Shown here: positions 16,106 through 22,174 of the stretch, one piece after another
Numbering within the stretch: the stretch's first letter is position 1
Layout of the letters: the number at the start of each line of letters is the position of its first letter
NCBI GenBank assembly: GCA_934561055.1
Contig: CAKTFN010000011.1
Coordinates: 1 to 60,948 of the forward strand
DNA: 60,948 nucleotides
Origin: an uncultured Eubacteriales bacterium
GTDB lineage: Bacteria; Bacillota; Clostridia; Oscillospirales; Acutalibacteraceae
Direction of reading: 5' to 3'
Made by a program: the position numbers and the translations under genes
Notes under the pieces: generated by a model
What the model saw: only the letters and a program-made list of their open reading frames with translations
What the model was told of the DNA's origin: nothing
The model's database searches: none

Positions 16106-17431
16106 TTACTTGCTTTCGCCTCTCAAGTCAAGGACTCTCTTTGCTTTTCCGGTGAAGCGCTCAAGTGTTTTCGGCTCAACAAGGCTGACCTTGATTTCAA
16201 TGCCGAGAATTGTTTTGATTTTGTCATGAATTGTTCTGCGAAGCTTTTCAAGTTCAGAGTAGATTTCAAGCAGCGACGCGTCAATAAGTTCAACGCGAAC
16301 TTCAAGTGTATCCGCAAAGCCTTCTCTGCGAACAACAAGCTGATAATGCGGTCCGATTGAGGTGATTCCGATGAGTGCGCTTTCAATCTGAGACGGGAAA
16401 ACGTTGACTCCGCGGATTTTGAGCATATCGTCGCTTCTGCCGATAATTTTGCTCATTCGTGCGGTTGTTCTTCCGCATTCGCAAGGCTCATAGTTTATGT
16501 TCGTGATGTCTCTTGTGCGATATCTTATCATCGGAATTCCGCGCTTTGTGAGGTTCGTCACAACAAGTTCGCCGGTGCTTCCCGGTTCAAGAACGTCACC
16601 GGTTTGAGAATTGATAACTTCGCAAAGGAAGTGGTCTTCATTGATGTGAAGTCCGTCTCGCATATAGCATTCTCCGCTCATTCCGGGACCGTTGAGTTCG
16701 CTCATGCCGTAGTTATCCGTGCAGAAAAATCCGTTACCCCAACGCTCTTCGATTTGAGCCCTCATTTCGGGCGTACAGCCTTCGGAACCGAGAAGGCCGA
16801 GCTTGAGGTTATAGTTGTCCATCGGGAATTCATTCGCTTTTTCTCTTGCGGATTCCGCAAGATACAAACAATATGACGGCGTTGCAACAATTGCATCGGT
16901 TCCGAAATCCCGCATGAATTTAAGCTGCTTTTCGGTATTGCCCGAAGAAGTCGGAACAACGGTTGCGCCGATTTTTTCAAGTCCGTAATGAAGACCCAAT
17001 GCACCGGTAAACATTCCGTATCCGAAACAAATTTGAACGATTGTTTCCTCGTTTGCGCCGGCGGCGGTGACAAGGCGGGCAACCTGCTCGCTCCAGTTTT
17101 CCAGGTCTTCTCTCGTATAACCGACAACAGTCGGATTTCCCGTCGTTCCGGAAGAAGCGTGGATTCTCACAAGTTCCTTTTTCGGAACGGCAAAAAGACC
17201 GAACGGGTAATTGTCACGAAGGTCGGTTTTGGTCGTGTAGGGAATATATTGAATATCCGAAAGAGTTTTGATTCTGTCGGCGGTGATGTTGTTCTTTTCA
17301 AATCTGTCGTGATAAAATTTTACATTTTTGTCGCAATAATCGATGAGTGCTTTGAGCCTTTCAAGCTGAAGTTTTTCAAGATCGGCACGCTTCATGCATT
17401 CCATCTCTTTGTTCCAAATTCTGCGTTCCAT
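16106..17431 (-). CDS. paaK: Phenylacetate--CoA ligase (second copy)
   Basis: Second PaaK-family acyl-adenylate ligase, 441 aa. It has HASSGTTGNPTVVGYT at about residues 91-106, a YGMSELNGPGMS motif near 241, and GVNVFPSQIESAL in the C-terminal part. It is clearly homologous to the copy at 12245-13552 but well diverged (for example at its N-terminus and in the ligand-pocket region between the motifs), so the two may prefer different aryl acids, such as phenylacetate and indoleacetate. It is the first gene after the predicted promoter at 17495-17503 and is followed 48 bp later by iorA. AAAGGAT lies about 10 nt before its ATG. Confidence 0.93.
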   Translation of the reverse strand: MERRIWNKEMECMKRADLEKLQLERLKALIDYCDKNVKFYHDRFEKNNITADRIKTLSDIQYIPYTTKTDLRDNYPFGLFAVPKKELVRIHASSGTTGNPTVVGYTREDLENWSEQVARLVTAAGANEETIVQICFGYGMFTGALGLHYGLEKIGATVVPTSSGNTEKQLKFMRDFGTDAIVATPSYCLYLAESAREKANEFPMDNYNLKLGLLGSEGCTPEMRAQIEERWGNGFFCTDNYGMSELNGPGMSGECYMRDGLHINEDHFLCEVINSQTGDVLEPGSTGELVVTNLTKRGIPMIRYRTRDITNINYEPCECGRTTARMSKIIGRSDDMLKIRGVNVFPSQIESALIGITSIGPHYQLVVRREGFADTLEVRVELIDASLLEIYSELEKLRRTIHDKIKTILGIEIKVSLVEPKTLERFTGKAKRVLDLRGESK

Positions 17432-17464
17432 TTTTTTGAAGCATCCTTTCAGAATTATAATGAT

Positions 17465-17480
17465 AAGTGATTGCTCACTT
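17465..17480. promoter_or_regulatory. Palindromic operator candidate, paaK-ior operon
   Basis: AAGTGA-TTGC-TCACTT is a perfect 6+6 palindrome just downstream of the predicted transcription start and 34 bp before the ATG. Its place suits a repressor site or a short 5' hairpin. Confidence 0.45.
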
Positions 17481-17494
17481 TTACAATTTAAATC

Positions 17495-17503
17495 ATTATA
17501 GCA
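17495..17503 (-). promoter_or_regulatory. Extended -10 promoter of the paaK-ior operon
   Basis: On the minus strand TGCTATAAT gives a TGN extension and a perfect -10 box (TATAAT, 17495-17500) with no clear -35 box, the type of promoter often helped by an activator. Transcription would start near 17488. Confidence 0.6.
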
Positions 17504-17700
17504 ACAAAATCAAAGTATTTATATTTATTTTAGAAAAATAGCAACTTTATTTTTTCCGTTGCTTATATAACAATCCGGTTCGCACGATTGCATGAGAAAG
17601 AGAAGAACAGAAGGCGTTTTTTAATAATTCATGTGCTAAAAAGATAATCTTCGTGAGTTCGGTGAAAAAACAGCTTTACTTTTCTTAAAGCACGGGCAAA

Positions 17701-17735
17701 AAAAAGGCCGCCGCAGTTTTTGCGACAGCCTTTTT
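17701..17735 (-). terminator. Terminator after the larger Big_2 protein gene
   Basis: Arms 17701-17715 (AAAAAGGCCGCCGCA) and 17721-17735 pair over 15 positions, two of them as G-U pairs when read on the minus strand. A and T runs on both sides allow termination in either direction, though no plus-strand gene leads into it. Confidence 0.85.
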
Positions 17736-17737
17736 TG

Positions 17738-18925
17738 TTATCTGTAAGTTACGTTGAGCGTCTGAGTGTTTGTACCGCTCATCACAATGTTGAAGATGAA
17801 CATATTCATGTTCATGCTCATCGGCGCTTTGACCGAAAGCTTTGTGAGCTTTCCTTTTGCGTTTGCGGTGGCTTCAATGACCGTTCCGGTCAGCGAAAGC
17901 TTCATTTCGATTCCTTCAACGCCGTCCATGCCCATGTCAAAGTTGCTCAGTGTTTCGGAAACGGAAGCGTTGCCCGGAGTTGCGGAGAACTTCTTTCCGT
18001 CAAACTTTGAGCTTTCGGGCTTCAGAACAATCGTAAGCTTATATCCGCCGTCTGAGGTCTTAACGGTTTTTGCTGACTTGATATAGTTCGCTTTGAGTGC
18101 GGCGGTTTTGCTTTCCGGCGGAACAAACTCGTTGAGAGTCATGAACTTTTCGCCGCCGAGAGGAGCCTTTCCGTTCGTGAAGACAAGAGTTTCAGAAGAA
18201 TTCTCTTTGATTCCTTCCTTCATTTCCTTTAGCTCGTCTTTTGCGATGGTGTCAAGAATTTTCGGATATTCCGTCAGCTTCATGTTGAGCGCAACGGCCT
18301 TTTTAATCGTTACATTCTTCTCTTTTTTGAGGTTGTTGATGAGAGCATTGTAACGTGTTGCGGCAGCCGCATTGATCTGGGCGGTATTGTTCGTCTTCGC
18401 CTTGACGGTGACCGTGCAAACATAAGACATTCCGCCGACTCTTGCGGTGATTTTCACCGTTCCGGCTCTGAGCGTTTTGACAACACCCTTTTGATTAACC
18501 TTTGCAATCTTTTTGTTTGAAGTGTACCACTTAACGGTGCGCTTCGTTCCGTACAGTTTGAGCGCAAAGCTTGTTCCTGCGGTAACGGTTTTTTTCGTTG
18601 CCGAAAGTTTCGGTGCGTCAACACCGACGGCGCATTTATATGTTTTCTTTCCGACTTTTGCGGTGATTACGGCCTTTCCTTTTCCGACGGCCTTAACAAC
18701 ACCTTTTCTCGTGACTATTGCAACCTTTTTGTTTGAAGTTGCCCATTTCACGGTCTTCTTTGTCCCACTCAGTTTCAATGCATAGGTTTGACCGACGGCA
18801 AGAACAATTTTCGTCCTGTTCAGTTTCACCGATGCGGCCGATGCCTGAAACGCGGGAATGAGGAGCGTCACCGTCAGGACAACGGCAGAGATAACAGCCA
18901 TAAGTCTTTGTGCGATTGATTTCAT
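17738..18925 (-). CDS. Secreted protein with two Ig-like (Big_2) domains
   Basis: A 395-aa exported protein. Residues 1-30 form a signal peptide (positively charged start, hydrophobic core, AFQASA before the cleavage point). Two bacterial Ig-like group-2 domains follow (about 31-103 and 105-180), each with the TVKWxTSNKKxAxVxxKGVVKAxxxG pattern. The C-terminal 215 residues form a domain I do not recognise, with an MSMNMNMF stretch near the end. There is no LPXTG motif, so it is probably released or bound to another surface component. I chose ATG 18925 because AAAGGA lies 10 nt upstream. It has its own strong promoter and terminator. Related in its first half to the protein at 19074-19805. Confidence 0.85.
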   Translation of the reverse strand: MKSIAQRLMAVISAVVLTVTLLIPAFQASAASVKLNRTKIVLAVGQTYALKLSGTKKTVKWATSNKKVAIVTRKGVVKAVGKGKAVITAKVGKKTYKCAVGVDAPKLSATKKTVTAGTSFALKLYGTKRTVKWYTSNKKIAKVNQKGVVKTLRAGTVKITARVGGMSYVCTVTVKAKTNNTAQINAAAATRYNALINNLKKEKNVTIKKAVALNMKLTEYPKILDTIAKDELKEMKEGIKENSSETLVFTNGKAPLGGEKFMTLNEFVPPESKTAALKANYIKSAKTVKTSDGGYKLTIVLKPESSKFDGKKFSATPGNASVSETLSNFDMGMDGVEGIEMKLSLTGTVIEATANAKGKLTKLSVKAPMSMNMNMFIFNIVMSGTNTQTLNVTYR

Positions 18926-18985
18926 ATTATCATCCTTTCTTCGCATTTTTTCAGCGGCCGGAAAACCGACCCGACTGTTGATTCG

Positions 18986-19014
18986 ATTATATATCCGAAA
19001 GAAAGGTTTGTCAA
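18986..19014 (-). promoter_or_regulatory. Consensus sigma-A promoter
   Basis: On the minus strand TTGACA (19009-19014), 17-bp spacer, TATAAT (18986-18991): a full consensus promoter for the Big_2 gene starting at 18925. Confidence 0.88.
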
Positions 19015-19022
19015 TGAAAGCG

Positions 19023-19049
19023 GGATAATTTCAATTGTTAAAATTATCC
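19023..19049. promoter_or_regulatory. 27-bp inverted repeat upstream of the promoter
   Basis: GGATAATTT (19023-19031) and AAATTATCC (19041-19049) are perfect 9-bp arms with a 9-nt loop. It lies between the stop of the upstream Big_2 gene and the -35 box of the next. With no U-tract it is either a weak terminator or an operator. Confidence 0.5.
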
Positions 19050-19073
19050 TTAAAAATCAAAAGAAGAAAGTTC

Positions 19074-19805
19074 TTACGGTTTGCAGCGTTTGCAGGGCTG
19101 ATATCCCCTTGCTCTTGCGTTGCTCCTTGAAATTGCGATTTTTGACTTTCTGAGACTTGAGCAGGTTCCTCTGTGATATTTTTCGCCTGTTCTCGTGATA
19201 TAAACCGTGTCGGAAGTTGTGTTTCCGTAACTTCCGCCGAAACCGTTTGAAGAGGATGAAGGCTTTGCGGTGACGGTGACTTTGCAATTGATTCGTTTTC
19301 CGCCGATTTTTGCGGTGATGAAAGCCGTTCCGGCCTTATACGTTTTGACAACGCCGCTTTGACTGACCCTTGCAACGCTCGTATTGCTCGAATACCACTT
19401 CACATCTCGCTTTGTTCCGCTGACTTTAAGAGTAAACGACGTTCCGGCTCTGACGCTTTTTTTCGTTGCCGAAAGTTTCGGATTGTCAACGGTCACGGCG
19501 CACTTATATTCTTTTTTTCCGACCGTTGCGCTGACGGTTGCTTTTCCGGTTCTGACGCCTTTGACAACGCCGCTTTTTGAAACGGCGGCAATTTTTCCGT
19601 TCGACGTTTTCCATTTCACCGTTTCATCCGTTCCGGTAATTTTCAGCGTATAGGTTTTTCCGACCGCAACCGTGATTGTTTTTCTTGAAATTTTAACCGT
19701 TGCCGCCGATGCTTCAAATGCCGGAAGAAAAGCCGTTGCCGAAAGAATCAGAGCAAAAACAAGCGACAAAAACTTTTTTGAAAATGACCGGGTTTTGGTT
19801 TCCAT
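19074..19805 (-). CDS. Secreted Big_2 protein with C-terminal Cys motif
   Basis: A 243-aa exported protein. A signal peptide (about 1-34, ending AFEASA) is followed by two Big_2 Ig-like domains (about 35-105 and 108-183), a Ser/Gly linker, and a 45-residue C-terminal module: VYITRTGEKYHRGTCSSL, then ARGYQPCKRCKP. That module, with three cysteines and a histidine, is a recurrent tail on secreted Gram-positive proteins and resembles the metal-binding Ada-type zinc domain; zinc binding is inferred. The Ig domains are close relatives of those in the next gene, so the pair probably arose by duplication with exchange of the tail. Its promoter is at 19868-19896. Confidence 0.83.
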   Translation of the reverse strand: METKTRSFSKKFLSLVFALILSATAFLPAFEASAATVKISRKTITVAVGKTYTLKITGTDETVKWKTSNGKIAAVSKSGVVKGVRTGKATVSATVGKKEYKCAVTVDNPKLSATKKSVRAGTSFTLKVSGTKRDVKWYSSNTSVARVSQSGVVKTYKAGTAFITAKIGGKRINCKVTVTAKPSSSSNGFGGSYGNTTSDTVYITRTGEKYHRGTCSSLRKSKIAISRSNARARGYQPCKRCKP

Positions 19806-19867
19806 TAAAATCTCCCCTTTGTTTTATTATTGCTTTTCAGTTTTTCTTTGTTAAAAAATTTCACTTT

Positions 19868-19896
19868 ATTATAATTCCAAAATTAAAGGAAGTCAA
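19868..19896 (-). promoter_or_regulatory. Sigma-A promoter
   Basis: On the minus strand TTGACT (19891-19896), 17-bp spacer, TATAAT (19868-19873), giving a leader of about 60 nt with GGGGAG before the ATG at 19805. Confidence 0.85.
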
Positions 19897-19912
19897 GAAA
19901 AAAATGAAAAAA

Positions 19913-19941
19913 ATCACCGCCTTCAGTTGGAAAGCGGCGAT
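19913..19941 (-). terminator. Terminator after the XRE gene
   Basis: ATCACCGC and GCGGCGAT pair with one mismatch; on the minus strand the hairpin starts directly after the XRE stop codon and is followed by seven T. Confidence 0.75.
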
Positions 19942-20160
19942 TCATTTTTTCGGATATGGCGAAGGAACGTTCGTCCGACCGAGAAGATAATCGGTACTTG
20001 TGTCATAAAAATCGGCAATCGCAATCAAAGTTTGAGTCGGAATGTCACGTTGGCCGAGTTCGTAATTGCTGTATACCTGTTGAGAACAATTCAAAGCGCA
20101 GGCAAGCTGCTTTTGAGTGAGATCCTTGTCCTCCCTCAGGTCTCTTATTCTCCTATACAT
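19942..20160 (-). CDS. Small XRE/Cro-CI family regulator
   Basis: A 72-aa protein that is essentially one helix-turn-helix domain: RRIRDLREDKDLTQKQLA, then CSQQVYSNYELGQRDIPTQ as recognition region, and the family ending LIAIADFYDTSTDYLLGRT. Such small regulators are usually repressors of their own gene and a divergent one. Upstream lie an extended -10 promoter (TGCTATAAT), a perfect 13-bp palindrome, CCGCAAATTGCGG (20190-20202), and a divergent consensus-like promoter. ATG 20160 is preferred over a GTG one codon earlier. A terminator abuts the stop, so it forms a one-gene unit. Confidence 0.9.
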   Translation of the reverse strand: MYRRIRDLREDKDLTQKQLACALNCSQQVYSNYELGQRDIPTQTLIAIADFYDTSTDYLLGRTNVPSPYPKK

Positions 20161-20178
20161 CACCCATCACCCGAAAAT

Positions 20179-20187
20179 ATTATAGCA
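20179..20187 (-). promoter_or_regulatory. Extended -10 promoter of the XRE gene
   Basis: On the minus strand TGCTATAAT, with TATAAT at 20179-20184 and no good -35 box. The palindrome at 20190-20202 sits in the spacer/-35 zone, so bound protein would cover this promoter. Confidence 0.65.
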
Positions 20188-20189
20188 AA

Positions 20190-20202
20190 CCGCAAATTGC
20201 GG
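20190..20202. promoter_or_regulatory. Palindromic operator between divergent promoters
   Basis: CCGCAA-A-TTGCGG is a perfect 13-bp palindrome. Half-site TTGCGG repeats 25 bp away at 20222-20227, next to the -10 of the plus-strand promoter, and TTTGCGGTAA occurs again at 20350-20358. The pattern suits the XRE repressor encoded at 19942-20160. Confidence 0.6.
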
Positions 20203-20204
20203 TA

Positions 20205-20233
20205 TTGACTTTTAATGCATTTTGCGGTAAAAT
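20205..20233 (+). promoter_or_regulatory. Divergent sigma-A promoter
   Basis: TTGACT (20205-20210), 17-bp spacer, TAAAAT (20228-20233) on the plus strand, beside the palindrome. No normal-sized gene lies downstream; the transcript would run about 175 nt to the terminator at 20371-20412. Confidence 0.65.
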
Positions 20234-20239
20234 TAAGCT

Positions 20240-20418
20240 CAGGTATTAAAAATCAAGCGTTTCGCTCTTTTATAATGGGCAGAAAAAAACGGAAAAATAC
20301 CTCTTCAAAAATTCGGTTGCCGCCGCCCGAACACCCTTCCGGCGTTCCTTTGCGGTAACATACACACCCCCAAAAAGGATTGCCAGGCAAAAGCCTTCGG
20401 CAATCCTTTTTGTTTTTC
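20240..20418 (+). ncRNA. Candidate small RNA (or short-peptide mRNA)
   Basis: This segment runs from the predicted start of the divergent promoter to the end of a strong terminator. It has no normal gene. It contains one 27-codon frame (20275-20358, beginning MGRKKRKNTSSK and rich in Pro near the end) without a ribosome binding site. It could be a regulatory RNA, a leader for a tiny peptide, or a spurious transcript. The claim rests on the promoter and terminator alone. Confidence 0.4.
20371..20412. terminator. Strong bidirectional terminator
   Basis: Fourteen-base perfect arms, CAAAAAGGATTGCC (20371-20384) and its complement (20399-20412), with T-runs in both directions. It can end both the plus-strand transcript from 20205 and the minus-strand transcript from the gene pair at 20480-21366. 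Confidence 0.9.
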
Positions 20419-20479
20419 CTTTCGGCGAACCGCGAAGTGTGCCTGCGGCGGATGACGTTTTAAAAGCTGTTTGGCGTTC

Positions 20480-20704
20480 TCACATCGGACATTCTTCAAC
20501 GTATTTTTTAATTTCTGCGGCACGCTCCTCAAGCTCGCTTTTTTCTTCGTAAAGGACGCATAAAATTGAATTGAGCCGTTTCACCTCGCTTTGATTTGCC
20601 TTTGCAATCGCCCTCGAAAGGAGCCTTCTGTAATGGGCAATTGTGTTTTTCTGAACGGCAATGGAATTGTTGTAATCTTCGTAAAGCTCTCCGAATGTTC
20701 TCAA
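20480..20704 (-). CDS. Small coiled-coil protein, unknown function
   Basis: A 74-aa charged helical protein: LRTFGELYEDYNNSIAV, then a long helix with RLLSRAIAKANQSEVKRLNS and LYEEKSELEERAAEIKKYV. It has no known catalytic motif and looks like a coiled coil. The likely start is TTG 20704, with AAGGGGGA 7 nt upstream; that site overlaps the stop codon of the preceding regulator gene, so translation of the two is coupled. I do not recognise a function; the fixed pairing with the sigma/XRE regulator suggests a partner or modulator of it. Confidence 0.7.
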   Translation of the reverse strand: MRTFGELYEDYNNSIAVQKNTIAHYRRLLSRAIAKANQSEVKRLNSILCVLYEEKSELEERAAEIKKYVEECPM

Positions 20705-20718
20705 CCGGCGTCCCCCTT

Positions 20719-21366
20719 TCAAATTGCAACAAGAGTCGGTTTTCCGGTCACTCTGTCACGAAGGATACGCTCTTTTCCGAAAACGATATAATCACTCGTA
20801 ACCCTGAAAAAGGCGGCGAGCTTTTTCAGTTCAATCATTGTGAGCTCCTTTCCGCTTTTTTCAATCGCCGAAAGTCTTTCCGTGCTTATTCCCGTCAGAG
20901 ACGAAACCTCATTTCTTGAAAGATACTGTTCCCTTCTCAGCCGTTCGACTCTTTCTCCGATGCTTTCGAGTGCGGAATTTCCCGGCTTTGCGGAAACGTC
21001 CTTTTTAATGAGCAAAATCGCCTTCGTCGAAAACTCGTCGCCGTAGCGGTATTCGAGAGCATATTTCAGCTTTTCATAAATAATCGAATTGATTTTTTCA
21101 AAGCGTCTGAAAACCGTTGAGCGGTCAACACCGATGATTTCGGCAATTTCGTCTTTTGTTTTTCCCTGATACCAATGAAGAGAAATCAGCAGTCTGTCCC
21201 TTTCGCAAAGCTCGTTTTTGATTACTTTTCGGACAAGGCGGTTCAATTCGTCCTTCCGTTTTCTGAGAATATAATCATCAATTTCTCCGTTTTCGTCCGC
21301 TTGCCAAAGAGCAAACGCTTCCTTTGCTTTAATTCGGTCAAATTTTTCAAAACTGCTTTCCGACAA
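20719..21366 (-). CDS. Sigma-region-4-like / XRE fusion regulator, SOS-box controlled
   Basis: A 215-aa protein with two DNA-binding parts. Residues about 30-105 resemble sigma-70 region 4 or a phage-type activator: ELCERDRLLISLHWYQGKT, then EIAEIIGVDRSTVFRRFEKI. Residues about 132-205 form an XRE helix-turn-helix: RVERLRREQYLSRNEVSSL, TGISTERLSAIEKSGKEL, ending FFRVTSDYIVFGKE. No region 2 is present, so it is not a full sigma factor. The start is TTG 21366 with AAGGA about 8 nt upstream. Its promoter (21514-21542) has a perfect LexA box downstream of the -10, so it should be induced by DNA damage. The coiled-coil gene follows in the same transcript. The mix of parts and SOS control recalls phage regulators, but no phage genes are near. 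Confidence 0.82.
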   Translation of the reverse strand: MSESSFEKFDRIKAKEAFALWQADENGEIDDYILRKRKDELNRLVRKVIKNELCERDRLLISLHWYQGKTKDEIAEIIGVDRSTVFRRFEKINSIIYEKLKYALEYRYGDEFSTKAILLIKKDVSAKPGNSALESIGERVERLRREQYLSRNEVSSLTGISTERLSAIEKSGKELTMIELKKLAAFFRVTSDYIVFGKERILRDRVTGKPTLVAI

Positions 21367-21411
21367 TATTTTTTCCTTCTTTCTTTTTTTGATTTTGCCG
21401 AATGCCGCGGT

Positions 21412-21447
21412 GCACGAAAGAAGGAGAGGTTTTTTCTTTTTTCGTGC
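21412..21447 (-). promoter_or_regulatory. Leader hairpin of the SOS-controlled gene
   Basis: GCACGAAA (21412-21419) and TTTCGTGC (21440-21447) pair, and three further base pairs follow across a 3-nt bulge. It lies mid-leader, about 46 nt before the TTG start, and could influence mRNA stability or start access. Confidence 0.4.
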
Positions 21448-21487
21448 TTTTCGTCCGGTCTTTTGGATATGAAAGCTCCAATTTCTC

Positions 21488-21501
21488 CGAACATTTGTTC
21501 G
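21488..21501. promoter_or_regulatory. LexA (SOS) box
   Basis: CGAACAAATGTTCG on the minus strand matches the Gram-positive LexA consensus CGAACRNRYGTTCG at every position. It lies about 6-19 nt after the predicted transcription start of the regulator gene at 20719-21366, where LexA would block initiation or early elongation. Confidence 0.85.
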
Positions 21502-21513
21502 GTTATGCTTTTA

Positions 21514-21542
21514 ATTTTAGGCACAAAACAAAAACTTGTCAA
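21514..21542 (-). promoter_or_regulatory. Consensus promoter of the SOS-controlled gene
   Basis: On the minus strand TTGACA (21537-21542), 17-bp spacer, TAAAAT (21514-21519). Strong promoters held down by LexA are typical of SOS genes. The leader would be about 140 nt. Confidence 0.83.
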
Positions 21543-21655
21543 GCGTTTACGAAAAAATCCGGCGGTATTTTTTTCCGTTTTTATCAAATATGTTATATTT
21601 TTTCACTAACTCCCAAAAATCGGACTTTAGTCAAAACGACCGGATATATAAAAAA

Positions 21656-21679
21656 GCCGCAACGGAAAACCGAAGCGGC
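21656..21679. terminator. Terminator after ispF
   Basis: GCCGC-AA-CGG-AAAA-CCG-AA-GCGGC: a stem with a symmetric internal loop, flanked by A6 and T6 on the minus strand, 21 bp after the ispF stop. It may also work on the plus strand. Confidence 0.85.
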
Positions 21680-21700
21680 AAAAAATATTCTCAAAACTTT

Positions 21701-22174
21701 TCAGTTGTTTTCAATCAGGCAAACGGCATGGGCGGCAATTCCCTCGCCCTTTCCCGTAAAGCCGAGCCCCTCCTCGGTCGTTGCCTTCACGCTGACGGCC
21801 GAAACGGAAAGCGAACACGCACGGGCGATATTTTTTCTCATTTCATCAATGTGCGGTCTGAGTTTCGGTGCCTGACAAAGAACCGTTGCGTCAATGTTGA
21901 CAATGCGAAAGCCCTCTTTTCCAAGCCTCGAATATACTTTTTCCAAAAGGACGAGACTGTCTGCGCCCTCATATTCCGGGTCGTTGTCAGGAAAAAGCTT
22001 TCCGATGTCGCCGAGTGCGGCCGCACCGAGAAGTGCGTCCGAAATTGCATGAAGAAGAACGTCCGCATCGGAATGGCCGAGAAGACCCTTTTCAAACGGA
22101 ATTTCAACTCCGCCGAGGATGAGTTTTCTGTTTTCGGTGAGTTTGTGGACATCGTAGCCGTGACCGATTCTCAT
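21701..22174 (-). CDS. ispF: 2-C-methyl-D-erythritol 2,4-cyclodiphosphate synthase
   Basis: IspF cyclises CDP-methylerythritol phosphate in the MEP pathway of isoprenoid synthesis. The 157-aa length is typical of the trimeric enzyme. The metal ligands are in GHGYDVHKL (Asp and His near residues 8-10) and LLHAISDALLGAAALGDIGKLFPD; GLGFTGKGEGIAAHAV is the C-terminal signature. ATG 22174 is preferred to the TTG one codon earlier because AAGGAGC lies 8 nt upstream; it overlaps the preceding stop as TGATG. No ispD or other MEP gene is in the window. Confidence 0.95.
   Translation of the reverse strand: MRIGHGYDVHKLTENRKLILGGVEIPFEKGLLGHSDADVLLHAISDALLGAAALGDIGKLFPDNDPEYEGADSLVLLEKVYSRLGKEGFRIVNIDATVLCQAPKLRPHIDEMRKNIARACSLSVSAVSVKATTEEGLGFTGKGEGIAAHAVCLIENN

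Larger units (their letters stand above)
17432..17700. other. Intergenic region holding the paaK-ior promoter
   Basis: No gene is seen. On the minus strand it has an extended -10 promoter at 17495-17503 and an AAGTGA-TTGC-TCACTT palindrome just downstream. The sequence TTGCTAT occurs twice, about 40 bp apart, around the promoter. The left half (about 17560-17700) shows nothing I recognise. Confidence 0.55.

Noticed and set aside
16106..17431. Recent duplication of paaK
   Set aside because: The two proteins share motifs but differ throughout; they are old paralogues, so the 19-bp repeat is not simply a relic of a fresh duplication.
20275..20358. 27-codon frame MGRKKRKNTSSK... as a real gene
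   Set aside because: No ribosome binding site and too short to judge by composition; kept only as an alternative reading of the candidate small RNA.
20305..20532. 75-codon minus-strand frame over the terminator at 20371-20412
   Set aside because: It reads through a strong terminator and overlaps the end of the coiled-coil gene; no start signal.
20719..21366. Remains of a prophage in the 17.7-21.6 kb region
   Set aside because: Apart from phage-like regulators and the LexA box there is no integrase, capsid, terminase or lysis gene, and neighbours on both sides are ordinary chromosomal genes.
21243..21587. 114-codon minus-strand frame covering the SOS promoter and leader
   Set aside because: It runs through the promoter and into the regulator gene in another frame; no start signal; Lys/Arg-rich shadow.
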